Below the pieces are notes generated by a model that was not told the origin of the DNA, made no database searches, and was given only the letters and a program-made list of their open reading frames with translations. The translations under genes were made by a program, and so were the position numbers. From Botrimarina hoheduenensis (GTDB taxonomy: Bacteria > Planctomycetota > Planctomycetia > Pirellulales > Lacipirellulaceae), in assembly GCF_007859815.1 (NCBI RefSeq), contig NZ_SJPH01000010.1, forward strand, positions 88,209 to 152,208: a DNA stretch of 64,000 nucleotides, given 5' to 3'. Of this stretch, positions 55,902 through 63,720 are shown in pieces (within the stretch, counting starts at the first letter, position 1; the number at the start of each line of letters is the position of its first letter).

Positions 55902-56090
55902 CTTCCCCCGATCTATGTACCACCTGCTATGAGAGAATCGGGATTGTTGAACTCTACTCCGCTGGCCCTCCGTAGCGGAGGGGCCTGCTGAGGCGTAGCC
56001 GAAGCAGGCCCTGGAGCGGAGGTGGGCCAGCGGACTACCATCTAATCATCCCGATTCTCTCATAGCGACTGGCACATAGATCGGGGGAAG
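55902..56090. mobile_element. 189-bp palindromic MITE-like element (copy B)
   Basis: A near-perfect giant palindrome. The outer arms of 17 bp are 55902-55918 and 56074-56090 (CTTCCCCCGATCTATGT and its complement). After an 8-base partly matching bulge come second arms of 18 bp at 55927-55944 and 56048-56065 (CTATGAGAGAATCGGGAT). Inside is a branched hairpin: 10-bp arms 55959-55968 / 56024-56033, a small CTCCG-tag-CGGAG stem, and inner 9-bp arms 55981-55989 / 56003-56011 with loop GAGGCGTAGCCGA. It codes for nothing. The structure suggests a non-autonomous mobile element or extragenic palindrome. Confidence 0.8.
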
Positions 56091-56180
56091 ACCAGTGGGT
56101 ACCGTGCCGGCCACGAAGCTAACCGAGTGCCGTGATCGCGGCTAAACGTCGGCATTAATCGTTTACCTAGAGGAGATCGG

Positions 56181-57026
56181 ATGCGAAACAACCCACAATT
56201 CTGGCGTTCCGCAGTGACCATGCTGCTGATGCTCATGGGGTCTTATGGGCTGGCAGAGGTCCGCTCAGAGAAGCTCGACATGCAGGCACCACCGACCGGA
56301 GCGGTACGTCAGGATGAGCTCTTGGTTGACGAGATCCGTGGGGTTAAGACCTCGCATCTCGCGTTGACTGGGCCGATATCGCATGTGGTGGCGTTGCCCG
56401 AAGGCTGCGATTCGGTGCTCTTGTTTGTCGCAGGAAAAGGGACGCTCCAGGCCGGCCAACACACCTACGACATCGACCCAGAGTCGATCGCCGTGCCTTA
56501 CTCCGACGACGATTTCCAAATCGTCGTCGAACGGGGAGAGTGTCTGCACTGCGTCCACATAAGCAAGCAGTTGTCTGCACAAGATAAAGAGGATCGGAAA
56601 AGCTTCGTCGCCAGAGGTACCGCTGCGTTGTATTTCAAGCAGTTCAGCGACTGCGAGGCGTACACCGAGGCGATTAAGAGCCCAAAGACCATCAGTCGTA
56701 CCGTGCTGCCCAAGGAGCACGTCCCGCGTGTAGCGATGGGAACGGTGCTTACCACGGGGCCCGATCGAGTTGGTGCCCACGAGCACCCGATGCTCGACCA
56801 GCTCTTCCTGGGACTTGCTAAAAACCAATGCACCGTCCACGCGGACGACGACCAGATTCAGTTCCCTCCGTTCTCGATTCTCCATATCCCGCTCGGATCA
56901 AGCCACGGGGTGATAGTCGAAGAAGGGCGTCGCATGCACTACTTGTGGATGGACTTCTTTCTAACGAAGGAAGGGCTGGACTGGCTCAAAACACACAAGC
57001 CCGTGGAGCCAATTGCAGTTGAGTAG
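56181..57026 (+). CDS. Secreted bicupin protein
   Basis: A 281-residue protein starting after a GAGGAG ribosome site five bases before ATG. A signal peptide (AVTMLLMLMGSYGLA) is likely. Two cupin barrels can be made out. The first is around VVALPEGCDSVLLFVAGKGTL with weak metal motifs. The second, with GAHEHPMLDQLFLGLAKN and HIPLGSSHGVIVEEG, keeps the H-x-H and final His of a metal site. It heads a three-gene plus-strand run with an SDR and a transporter, so a sugar-acid or uronate pathway is conceivable. No specific function is recognised. Confidence 0.75.
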   Translation: MRNNPQFWRSAVTMLLMLMGSYGLAEVRSEKLDMQAPPTGAVRQDELLVDEIRGVKTSHLALTGPISHVVALPEGCDSVLLFVAGKGTLQAGQHTYDIDPESIAVPYSDDDFQIVVERGECLHCVHISKQLSAQDKEDRKSFVARGTAALYFKQFSDCEAYTEAIKSPKTISRTVLPKEHVPRVAMGTVLTTGPDRVGAHEHPMLDQLFLGLAKNQCTVHADDDQIQFPPFSILHIPLGSSHGVIVEEGRRMHYLWMDFFLTKEGLDWLKTHKPVEPIAVE

Positions 57027-57135
57027 CACCGAAGCGTAAGCGAGACGCGGACCCTCTAGCTGATCTAACCGACTCGATCAGTGACGCTAAGTCTGAAAAA
57101 ACCACCCTGCCATTTTGATATCCCGAGGGAAGAGC

Positions 57136-57897
57136 ATGGGAAAGCTATCCGGCAAACGAGTTGTCGTGACCGGCGGAGGCCAAGGCCTGGGGCTTGCGAC
57201 CGTTCGCGGGTTGATCCAAGAGGGATGCGATCTGGCGATTCACTACAACACCAGTCGCGGTGGCGCCGAAGAATTGGTTCTTGCCGCGCAGAAGAACAAG
57301 CTAAGGGCTCAAGCGTTCCAGTCGGATCTCACGGATGAGCGGTCCGTCCAAGCGTTCGTGCAATCGGCCGCGGATTACTTGGGCGGAATCGATGTGCTCA
57401 TCAACAACGCGGGAGACTTGGTCGGCCGCCGGCAACTCGCCGAGATCAACCTGGATTTCTGGGATAAGGTCATGAGCATCAACCTGACTTCGATGATGCT
57501 TGTAACGCGTGAGTGCGTCCCCCACCTTGCCAAGAACTCGGGTAGTAGCATTGTCAACCTTGCCTCCCTGGCCGGACGAAAGGGAGGGCACGCCGGATCG
57601 CTCAGCTATTCCACGGCAAAGGGTGCCACGCTCACGTGGACGAGGTCACTGGCGTCGGAACTGGCACCCCAAGGTATCCGTGTGAACGCGGTCGCTCCGG
57701 GGCTGATCCTGGGGACCCGTTTCCATCAAACCCACACGACCAATGAATCGGCCGACCGTACCGTCGAGGGCATCCCTCTCGGAAGGCCCGGTCACCCTGA
57801 CGACGTCGCGCGGCCTGTCATCTTCCTTGCGTCCGAGTTTGATGGCTTCATCACCGGCGCCACGCTCGACATCAATGGCGGCGTCTACTGCGCGTAA
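57136..57897 (+). CDS. SDR family oxidoreductase (FabG/KduD-like)
   Basis: A 253-residue classical short-chain dehydrogenase. ATG 57136 follows GAGGGAAG; an earlier ATG would lie in the ribosome site. Motifs are VTGGGQGLGLATV (NAD(P) loop), LINNAGDLV, catalytic Ser in NLASLAG, YSTAK and the C-terminal PEDVA-like PDDVARPVIFLASE. The pattern fits FabG and sugar-acid dehydrogenases such as KduD. Situated 109 bp after the bicupin and 72 bp before the Nramp-like transporter, it likely serves a catabolic step for an imported compound. Substrate unknown. Confidence 0.9.
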   Translation: MGKLSGKRVVVTGGGQGLGLATVRGLIQEGCDLAIHYNTSRGGAEELVLAAQKNKLRAQAFQSDLTDERSVQAFVQSAADYLGGIDVLINNAGDLVGRRQLAEINLDFWDKVMSINLTSMMLVTRECVPHLAKNSGSSIVNLASLAGRKGGHAGSLSYSTAKGATLTWTRSLASELAPQGIRVNAVAPGLILGTRFHQTHTTNESADRTVEGIPLGRPGHPDDVARPVIFLASEFDGFITGATLDINGGVYCA

Positions 57898-57969
57898 AAA
57901 ACTTCGCTCCCGCGTGCTTGTCAGCCTCGACCCAGACCACCTCTCTATTTTCGTACTTGCACGGTCGCC

Positions 57970-59670
57970 ATGGATAACCCCGACGCCGCAGATCAACACC
58001 GGGCAACTGTCAAAGCTGCACAGGAACGCGGTCGGCTCGCGACGCTATTAGCGTATGCCCGACTTTCGGGCCCGGGTTGGCTGCAGAGCGCTCTGTCGCT
58101 TGGCGGGGGTTCGCTGGGCAGCAGCCTCTACCTGGGGATCATCGGCGGCGCGGCGTTCCTTTGGATTCAGCCGCTCGCGATGTTCTTGGGCACCGTCATG
58201 CTGTGCGCGATTGGCTACGTCACGCTCTCAATCAACGAGCGGCCGCTGCGGGCGATCAACCGACACATCAACCCAGTGTTGGGATGGTCGTGGCTCTTCG
58301 GGACATTGCTTGCAAATATGGTCTCGTCAATGCCTCAGTACTCGTTAAGCGTTGCGGTGATCGAGCAAAACTTCCTCCCAGCTGCCACGCAAGGCGACGG
58401 AACGCTCGCATCCGGAGCCGGCAAGTGGGTCCTATCCGGATTGCTGCTTGTGCTCTGCACGATCGTCACCTGGAGCTATGGCCGCGAGGGCTGGGGGATG
58501 CGGATCTACGACCGCACGCTCAAACTCGTCGTCGCGATCATCGTGCTCTCATTCGTCGGCGTCGTTGCGCGGATCGCAATGACAGACTCCGGGCTCGACT
58601 TCTCCGCGGTGATCAGCGGGCTGATCCCCAAGCCGGAGCACTTTTTCCGCCCGGTAGAGTCGTTCGCGCCCTTGCTCGAAGCGATCCAAGATTCAGAGGC
58701 CCGTCGGTACTGGTCCGATATGATCGTTGGCGAACAACGAGACATCATGATAGCGGCTGGGGGACTGGCCGTGGGTATCAACACAACGTTCTTGCTCCCC
58801 TACGTGCTATTGTCGCGGGGATGGGGCGCAGAGTCTCGCGGGTTAATGGCTTCCGACTTGGCGTTGGCGGCTTTCATTCCCTTCGTTATTGCTACCGGAT
58901 GTGTGGTGCTAGCGGCGGGAGATCGATTTCATGGCCAATTGCCAAACGGCTTTGTTGTCTCGTCCGAAGGGATCATCGAGCCACCGCAGCGTTTTCGCGA
59001 CTCGTTCGAGCGAGCGCTCGGGTTGAGAGAAGTCGCGGCCAACGACGCCGGTTACACGCTGGGCAAGATTGCTGAGCCGGAGCGAAGGGTCGCGGCCACG
59101 CTAGTACGACGCGACACGTTCGATCTCGCCAAGTCGCTCGATTCGCTCTACTCCCGGAGCGGTGGCGACGGGTCATGGCTCAGCCACATCGTTTTCGGCG
59201 TGGGCGTTCTTGGCATGACGCTTTCGTCGATCTCCCTGATGATGCTGATCTCGGGTTTCGCTGTGTGCGAGGCTCTCAACCTGCCGCCGAAGGGATGGCC
59301 GTTCCGCCTCGGATGTCTCGTCTCGGGATTCGGGGTGCTCTGGCCACTGTTCAGCGGCGAGAGCTCAAGAGCGTGGCTGACAGTGTTCACCGGCGTCTAC
59401 TTCGCCATGTTGCTGCCAATCGCTTTCCTGACCTTCTTCGCCATGATGAACAGCAAGACCCTTTTAGGAGAGCAACTTCCTCGAGGTATCAAGCGTTGGG
59501 TGTGGAATGTGCTCATGGGAGCGGCCGTCTTGGCTGCCTCAGCAGCTTCGGTATCCGCCATCTACAAGAAGGCAGGTGTGGGTGGGCTTATCGCGACCGG
59601 TGCCTACGTAGCGATAATCTTGGCGGCCCAGATCAGAATGGAAGCTCGCCGCTCCAGACGGACTCGCTGA
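57970..59670 (+). CDS. Nramp-fold transporter without the metal-binding motifs
   Basis: A 566-residue membrane protein with about 11-12 helices. The first helix aligns with Nramp (GPGWLQSALSLGGGSLGSSL), but the metal-binding DPGN is replaced by GGGS (residues 45-48). In helix 6 the MPH motif is replaced by LPY (INTTFLLPYVLLSRGWG). A large loop of about 90 residues (GDRFHGQLPNG to SRSGGDG) is inserted before the last helices. Loss of both metal-ligand sets argues that it carries another substrate, as for the Nramp-related magnesium and non-metal branches. Its neighbours, a bicupin and SDR, suggest an organic solute. Confidence 0.8.
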   Translation: MDNPDAADQHRATVKAAQERGRLATLLAYARLSGPGWLQSALSLGGGSLGSSLYLGIIGGAAFLWIQPLAMFLGTVMLCAIGYVTLSINERPLRAINRHINPVLGWSWLFGTLLANMVSSMPQYSLSVAVIEQNFLPAATQGDGTLASGAGKWVLSGLLLVLCTIVTWSYGREGWGMRIYDRTLKLVVAIIVLSFVGVVARIAMTDSGLDFSAVISGLIPKPEHFFRPVESFAPLLEAIQDSEARRYWSDMIVGEQRDIMIAAGGLAVGINTTFLLPYVLLSRGWGAESRGLMASDLALAAFIPFVIATGCVVLAAGDRFHGQLPNGFVVSSEGIIEPPQRFRDSFERALGLREVAANDAGYTLGKIAEPERRVAATLVRRDTFDLAKSLDSLYSRSGGDGSWLSHIVFGVGVLGMTLSSISLMMLISGFAVCEALNLPPKGWPFRLGCLVSGFGVLWPLFSGESSRAWLTVFTGVYFAMLLPIAFLTFFAMMNSKTLLGEQLPRGIKRWVWNVLMGAAVLAASAASVSAIYKKAGVGGLIATGAYVAIILAAQIRMEARRSRRTR

Positions 59671-60119
59671 GGGACGCTTAACAGACCGTCCCGAGCCACG
59701 GCGGCAGGCTGTCTGCCTCTTTCGGCACTATTCCGCCGATAGCTCGTTGCCCGCCTCGGGACTGATCGGTCCTGTCGGATTGGTTCGGTGGGTGCGTCAG
59801 CCAATCACGCTTCCAAATGACAGCCAGCGGTGACCTACGCCCTCAAGCGATCTCGCGGAACCATCCTTCTCCAGTAAAAGCTTCCGATGCCGCGTGGTCT
59901 TTGCACGAAGCATTTTTTATCGCTTCGTCCGCGATCAGGTTCCCCGGATGATTGCTGTCTCGGTAGCAAGAACAGCGAGAGGCCATCAGCCTAATCTTCG
60001 ATCAGAACCTGAAAGCGTTTGAAGGGGGCATGTCATCAGTAGGGTGCCCCGGAGGTCGTTATCACGATCAAGCGGTTGATGCTTCGCCTAAGCGAGGTTG
60101 CCACTTGCCTCGCGGAATC
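59671..60119. other. Intergenic region with no recognised gene
   Basis: About 450 bp between the convergent transporter gene and the broken quinone-reductase fragment. Only short, compositionally unconvincing frames are present, so it may be the decayed rest of the fragment's gene. Confidence 0.5.
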
Positions 60120-60293
60120 TCAAAGCACAAACCCGGGCCGTTCTTCGCGCGCTAGCGCGGGATGGAAGCCTTCCGCATACCGATGGATCGAGCGCGTCTC
60201 GTGGCGGGCTCGTGCCAAACGATCGAGCACCACGTCGCGCAGCGCGGCCAAAAAATTCTCCGGATCGGGATGACAGTAGACGACTAAGAATCG
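60120..60293 (-). pseudogene. N-terminal fragment of a flavodoxin-fold NAD(P)H:quinone oxidoreductase
   Basis: Reading leftward from 60293, the frame gives FLVVYCHPDPENFLAALRD, then a helix and RYAEGFHPALAREERPG before a stop at 60120. This is the start of the NQO/MdaB/KefF flavoprotein family (V-V-x-x-HP-x-P-x-S-F, and Y-x-x-x-F-x-P). Only about 57 of some 190 residues remain, with no good start codon, since the expected initiator position reads GGG. It overlaps nothing functional and sits just after the NMT1-type binding protein gene. Judged a gene remnant. Confidence 0.7.
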
Positions 60294-60352
60294 CCCGGCG
60301 GAGTTCCAGCCGCCGAGCTGGGCGGGGAGAGAACGGTCAGGGACGGTGTCGG

Positions 60353-61372
60353 TTAGCGGACCGCCGCCGAAGCTTCAAGAAGCACACGCTTCTCGGCGAC
60401 ACCAACTCCCTGATTGACAAATCGGCAGTCGTAGCCCTGCGAGGCATCAATCTGCCCCGGTTCGTAGAGCCCCGCTGCAACCATCTTCTGGAGGAAGTCG
60501 GCAATCCGCTCTTCGGAAAGAGCACCGATACCCGCAGTCAACGTTTCGCCCGAATCGACAATTCCCCGCTCGAGCATCTGACGACGCGAGTAGGCGAGCT
60601 GCTCGTCAGACATCGAAGGATTATCCCGCTTGATCAGCCGATCAGCTGCTTCCGGATCGCCATACAGGTACCGCACCCAGCCGAGAATCGACGCATCGAC
60701 AAACCTTTGAACAAGATCGGGCGACGATTCGACCAAGTCGCGACGTGTTTCGAGCATGGTCGAATAGGTGCTCCAGCCGTAGTCCGCGAGCAGGTAAACG
60801 CGGGGCTCGTGCCCCAAGGCCTTGGCAATCGCCAGTGGCTCCGCCGTCGCGTAGCCCTGCTGGACGGCACGCTTATTCACGAGGAACGGTGCCGAGTTAA
60901 ACGTATAGGTACGGGCCTGGCTTTCAGAAAATCCGTGCGCGGAAGTAAGCCAGCGGAAATACGTTTGCCTTCCGGCGTTGCCGACAAGGATCGGTGCTTT
61001 CGCGAGATCTTCCCACCGATCATTCCCCTGGCCCGGATGAGCAATCAAACAATGCGCGTCGCGCTGGAAGAATCCGGCAATCGTTACCGTCGGGAGCCCT
61101 TGACGGACCCCGTCGAACGTCTGGATCAGATTGCTCGCCATGAGAAAGTCAACGCGTCCAACTACGAGCTGGGCGCGGTTGTTGACAAGAGGACCCCCTT
61201 GCAGGATCCGCACATCGAGCCCCCTCTCGGCGTAAATTCCTTCGGCAACGGCTTGATAAAAACCGCCGTGCTCTGCTTGGGCTTTCCAATTGGTCGCAAA
61301 CGTTACCCGATCCACCCCAAGAGCCGGATGACTGGCAATCAGCAGTGCGATAAAGCTCAGCAGGCGGGGCAT
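60353..61372 (-). CDS. NMT1/THI5-like ABC substrate-binding protein (ThiY type)
   Basis: A 339-residue periplasmic binding protein with a signal peptide (LLSFIALLIASHPALG). The family signature WKAQAEHGGFYQAVAEGIY and GGPLVNNRAQLVVGRVDFLM near the N-terminus is that of NMT1/THI5-like proteins. Relatives bind formylaminopyrimidine or hydroxymethylpyrimidine (thiamine precursors), and others bind nitrate, sulfonates or taurine. No TPP riboswitch was found in this operon, so the substrate is not settled. Last gene of a leftward ABC importer set; 222 bp separate it from the permease. Confidence 0.88.
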   Translation of the reverse strand: MPRLLSFIALLIASHPALGVDRVTFATNWKAQAEHGGFYQAVAEGIYAERGLDVRILQGGPLVNNRAQLVVGRVDFLMASNLIQTFDGVRQGLPTVTIAGFFQRDAHCLIAHPGQGNDRWEDLAKAPILVGNAGRQTYFRWLTSAHGFSESQARTYTFNSAPFLVNKRAVQQGYATAEPLAIAKALGHEPRVYLLADYGWSTYSTMLETRRDLVESSPDLVQRFVDASILGWVRYLYGDPEAADRLIKRDNPSMSDEQLAYSRRQMLERGIVDSGETLTAGIGALSEERIADFLQKMVAAGLYEPGQIDASQGYDCRFVNQGVGVAEKRVLLEASAAVR

Positions 61373-61594
61373 CGGATGATCTCGCAGAGGATGAACAGAA
61401 CGTTATCGGCAGCCAGCAGCACGACCAATTTTACACGGGAGGGCCTGGGCCGGGACTATCCCAGCCGCGGGTCTCGCCGAGGTTCATCAGCTGCTAGGAA
61501 TCCGTAATCCGCTTTAAACGCAGCAAATCTTTGTTGGGAGTCAGTTTGTCAAGCGACGGCGTGACAAAGCGCGGAGCCGGAGGTCTTCAACGGG

Positions 61595-62428
61595 CTAGGT
61601 ATCGCGTCGGACCGCGCTGTCGTGCCAAGGGCTGAGAAGCCATGTCGATAAGGCGTGGATCAAAAAATAGACAGCTACCCCTGTGAATGAGACCAGCGCC
61701 AGTGCCGCAAACATTCGCGGCACCTCTAACCGAAAGCCGCTTTCGAGGATTGTCGAGGCGAGGCCCGTTTGCTTGCCGCCGGCACCCACCGCAAACTCGG
61801 CCACAATCGCGCCGACCAGCGCCAGGTTGGCCGCCACCTTCAAACCCGTCAGAAAGTAGGGGAGCATCGAAGGAATCTGTAACATCCACAGCCTTTGCAG
61901 CGGCGAGGCGCCGTAGAGTCGCATCAGATCTCGGTGGCCATGGTCCACGCTCTGCAAACCCGCCACCGTGTTCGATAGTATCGGAAAAAAAGCAACGATG
62001 AACGCGCACAGCAGCAGCACCAGCCACGGCTGATCGCCGAGCCAAACGCTCAGCAGCGGCGCGATCGCGATCAGCGGAGTCACCTGGAGCACCACCGCCG
62101 GGGGGAAAAGACTGATTTCCAGCAGCCGTGACGCCGAGAACAGCACCGCCATCACCACCCCTCCGGCGACCGCCAGCCCGAGTGCCGAGAACATGGTCTT
62201 CAGCGTTACGATCCAAGCCGCGCTCAATTCTGCGCGGTCTGACCACAGCGTTTGAACAATCTTGGTTGGTGCCGGCAGGATATAGCTGGGCGTTTCCGCT
62301 ATCCGCACATACGCCTCCCATCCGCCCAGCGCGAGCGCAGCAACAATCACCGGCGCTGCGATCCGCACCGCGAGCCGATCGACAAAAGGTAGGGGGGCGT
62401 TGGGCAGCGTCACGAGTTGTTTTTCCAT
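61595..62428 (-). CDS. ABC transporter permease (SsuC/TauC/ThiX type)
   Basis: A 277-residue inner-membrane permease with about six helices. The start is ATG 62428, one codon inside an in-frame GTG. The conserved cytoplasmic loop (EAA motif) is DLMRLYGASPLQRLWMLQIPSMLPYFLTG, typical of BPD_transp_1 permeases for sulfonate, nitrate and pyrimidine importers. It begins nine bases after the ATPase stop, so the two are cotranscribed and probably coupled. It would form the channel for the NMT1/THI5-type binding protein encoded downstream. Confidence 0.92.
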   Translation of the reverse strand: MEKQLVTLPNAPLPFVDRLAVRIAAPVIVAALALGGWEAYVRIAETPSYILPAPTKIVQTLWSDRAELSAAWIVTLKTMFSALGLAVAGGVVMAVLFSASRLLEISLFPPAVVLQVTPLIAIAPLLSVWLGDQPWLVLLLCAFIVAFFPILSNTVAGLQSVDHGHRDLMRLYGASPLQRLWMLQIPSMLPYFLTGLKVAANLALVGAIVAEFAVGAGGKQTGLASTILESGFRLEVPRMFAALALVSFTGVAVYFLIHALSTWLLSPWHDSAVRRDT

Positions 62429-62436
62429 CACCGGGG

Positions 62437-63228
62437 CTAACGGGCGGCCTCCAGCAGAACCTCAGAAACCTTGCGGCAAAGCTCGTCGTACCGAACGCTC
62501 CGCCGAAACGACTCGTCACGCACGGCGGGGGCGTCTACAGCGATCTCCGCCAAAACGCGGCCGGGCCGCGCAGCCATCACGACGATCCGCTCCGCCAGAT
62601 ACACGGCTTCGTAGACGCTGTGTGTGACAAAAATAACGGTCCAACGACCTTCTTGCCATAAATGCAGCAGGTCGTTGTTCAGCCGGAAGCGGGTCTGTTC
62701 ATCGAGCGCCGCGAAGGGCTCGTCCATCAGCAGTAGCGAAGGCTCCCCGACCAGCGCGCGAGCGATCGAAGCACGCATTTTCATGCCGCCTGAAAGCTGC
62801 CGGGGATAGGCCTTTGCAAAATCTTCCAGGCCCACCTGGGCGAGCACGCGCTCAACCGCGGGGCGGGCCTCACTCCTTGAAACGCCACGCAAACGAAGGG
62901 GCAGATACACGTTGTCCCACACTCGTGACCACGGCAGCAGCGTCGGCTCCTGAAACACATAGCCCGCTTCGCTAGCAGGTTGCCCCTTTTGATGGCCTCC
63001 CGAGCGAACCGTTCCGGCCGTCGGAGTCGCAAGGCCAGCGACCATCCGCAGCGCCGTGCTCTTTCCGCAGCCCGAAGGACCGACGAGGCACACGAATTCG
63101 CCTCGTCCGATCGCCAGATCGATCGGCCCCAACGCGTGAACGCCGCCTGAAAATCGCTTTTCGACGCCAATCAACTCGACCGCCGTCGGACGTTTGTCGG
63201 CGTGCGTCGGCGTGGAAGTTTGAGCCAT
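62437..63228 (-). CDS. ABC transporter ATP-binding protein (SsuB/TauB/ThiZ type)
   Basis: A 263-residue ATPase starting at ATG 63228, whose first base is the last base of the preceding stop (TGATG coupling). Walker A GPSGCGKST, Q-loop YVFQEPTLLPW, signature LSGGMKMRASIARAL, Walker B LLLMDEPFAALDEQ and the switch His in VIFVTHSVYEA are all present. The LLPW element is typical of nitrate/sulfonate/pyrimidine importers. It is the energising unit of the NMT1-type importer. Confidence 0.93.
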   Translation of the reverse strand: MAQTSTPTHADKRPTAVELIGVEKRFSGGVHALGPIDLAIGRGEFVCLVGPSGCGKSTALRMVAGLATPTAGTVRSGGHQKGQPASEAGYVFQEPTLLPWSRVWDNVYLPLRLRGVSRSEARPAVERVLAQVGLEDFAKAYPRQLSGGMKMRASIARALVGEPSLLLMDEPFAALDEQTRFRLNNDLLHLWQEGRWTVIFVTHSVYEAVYLAERIVVMAARPGRVLAEIAVDAPAVRDESFRRSVRYDELCRKVSEVLLEAAR

Positions 63229-63533
63229 CACTCAGGGACCCCGCGCGCAAGAGTCGAGAGCAGAAACCGCGACACCTCGGCGAGCAGTTCCGTCAGTGCC
63301 GCTGACGTATTTTCGAGCGTTTTCTCACCGAATTCGACCGAGGCCATGCTCAAGTCGCAAACCGCGATGAGTCCTTCCTGTACGCCTAGCTCTCGCGCCG
63401 CGATGCCCAGCAGAACCGCAACATATCGCTCGTGCTCATCAAGCTCCGCGTCGCGGAACGCCGCAAAGCAGGAACCCGACGATACCGAACATTGCCGAGG
63501 CACAAACGATGATAAACGACTCGAGGCAGACAA
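63228..63533 (-). CDS. Hypothetical protein coupled to the ABC importer
   Basis: A 101-residue frame ending exactly on the ATPase start (TGATG), which argues that it is translated. The C-terminal two thirds (RYVAVLLGIAARELGVQEGLIAVCDL... ALTELLAEVSRFLLS) look like regular protein with amphipathic helices. The first 30 residues look less so, and overlapping frames upstream suggest a frameshift or a start elsewhere. No domain is recognised. It may be the first gene of the importer operon or the broken end of an older gene. Confidence 0.45.
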   Translation of the reverse strand: MSASSRLSSFVPRQCSVSSGSCFAAFRDAELDEHERYVAVLLGIAARELGVQEGLIAVCDLSMASVEFGEKTLENTSAALTELLAEVSRFLLSTLARGVPE

Positions 63534-63644
63534 TTGGCTTCGACACGAGCAAACGAAAGAAGCTTGAACCAGCGCATCTTAGGCGTGTTGATGCCGAGTA
63601 ACCAGCGTCGCTATCACACACCCTCTCTACCGCCCAAAACACAC

Positions 63645-63672
63645 GAGCCGCCCGGCGTTTGCCGGGCGGCTC
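63645..63672 (-). terminator. Rho-independent terminator for the trypsin-like protease gene
   Basis: A perfect 12-bp stem, GAGCCGCCCGGC with its complement, and a four-base loop. On the minus strand the stem is followed by GTGTGTTTT, giving a short T-run. It lies 49 bp beyond the protease stop codon. Confidence 0.8.
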
Positions 63673-63720
63673 GGGCGTGAGAAGGTGGTAAAGGTATCAG
63701 CCTTCTTCCTTCGGCTTTGC

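Noticed and set aside
58077..59075. Plus-strand frame of 332 codons in the transporter region
   Set aside because: Out-of-frame shadow of the Nramp-fold transporter; soluble, arginine-rich and without motifs.
60098..61507. Plus-strand frame of 469 codons
   Set aside because: Antisense to the NMT1/THI5-type binding protein and the quinone-reductase relic, both of which show family motifs.
61373..61594. TPP riboswitch upstream of the binding protein gene
   Set aside because: Words resembling TGAACCT and CTGGGATAG occur, but the conserved CUGAGA core and spacing of a TPP aptamer are missing.
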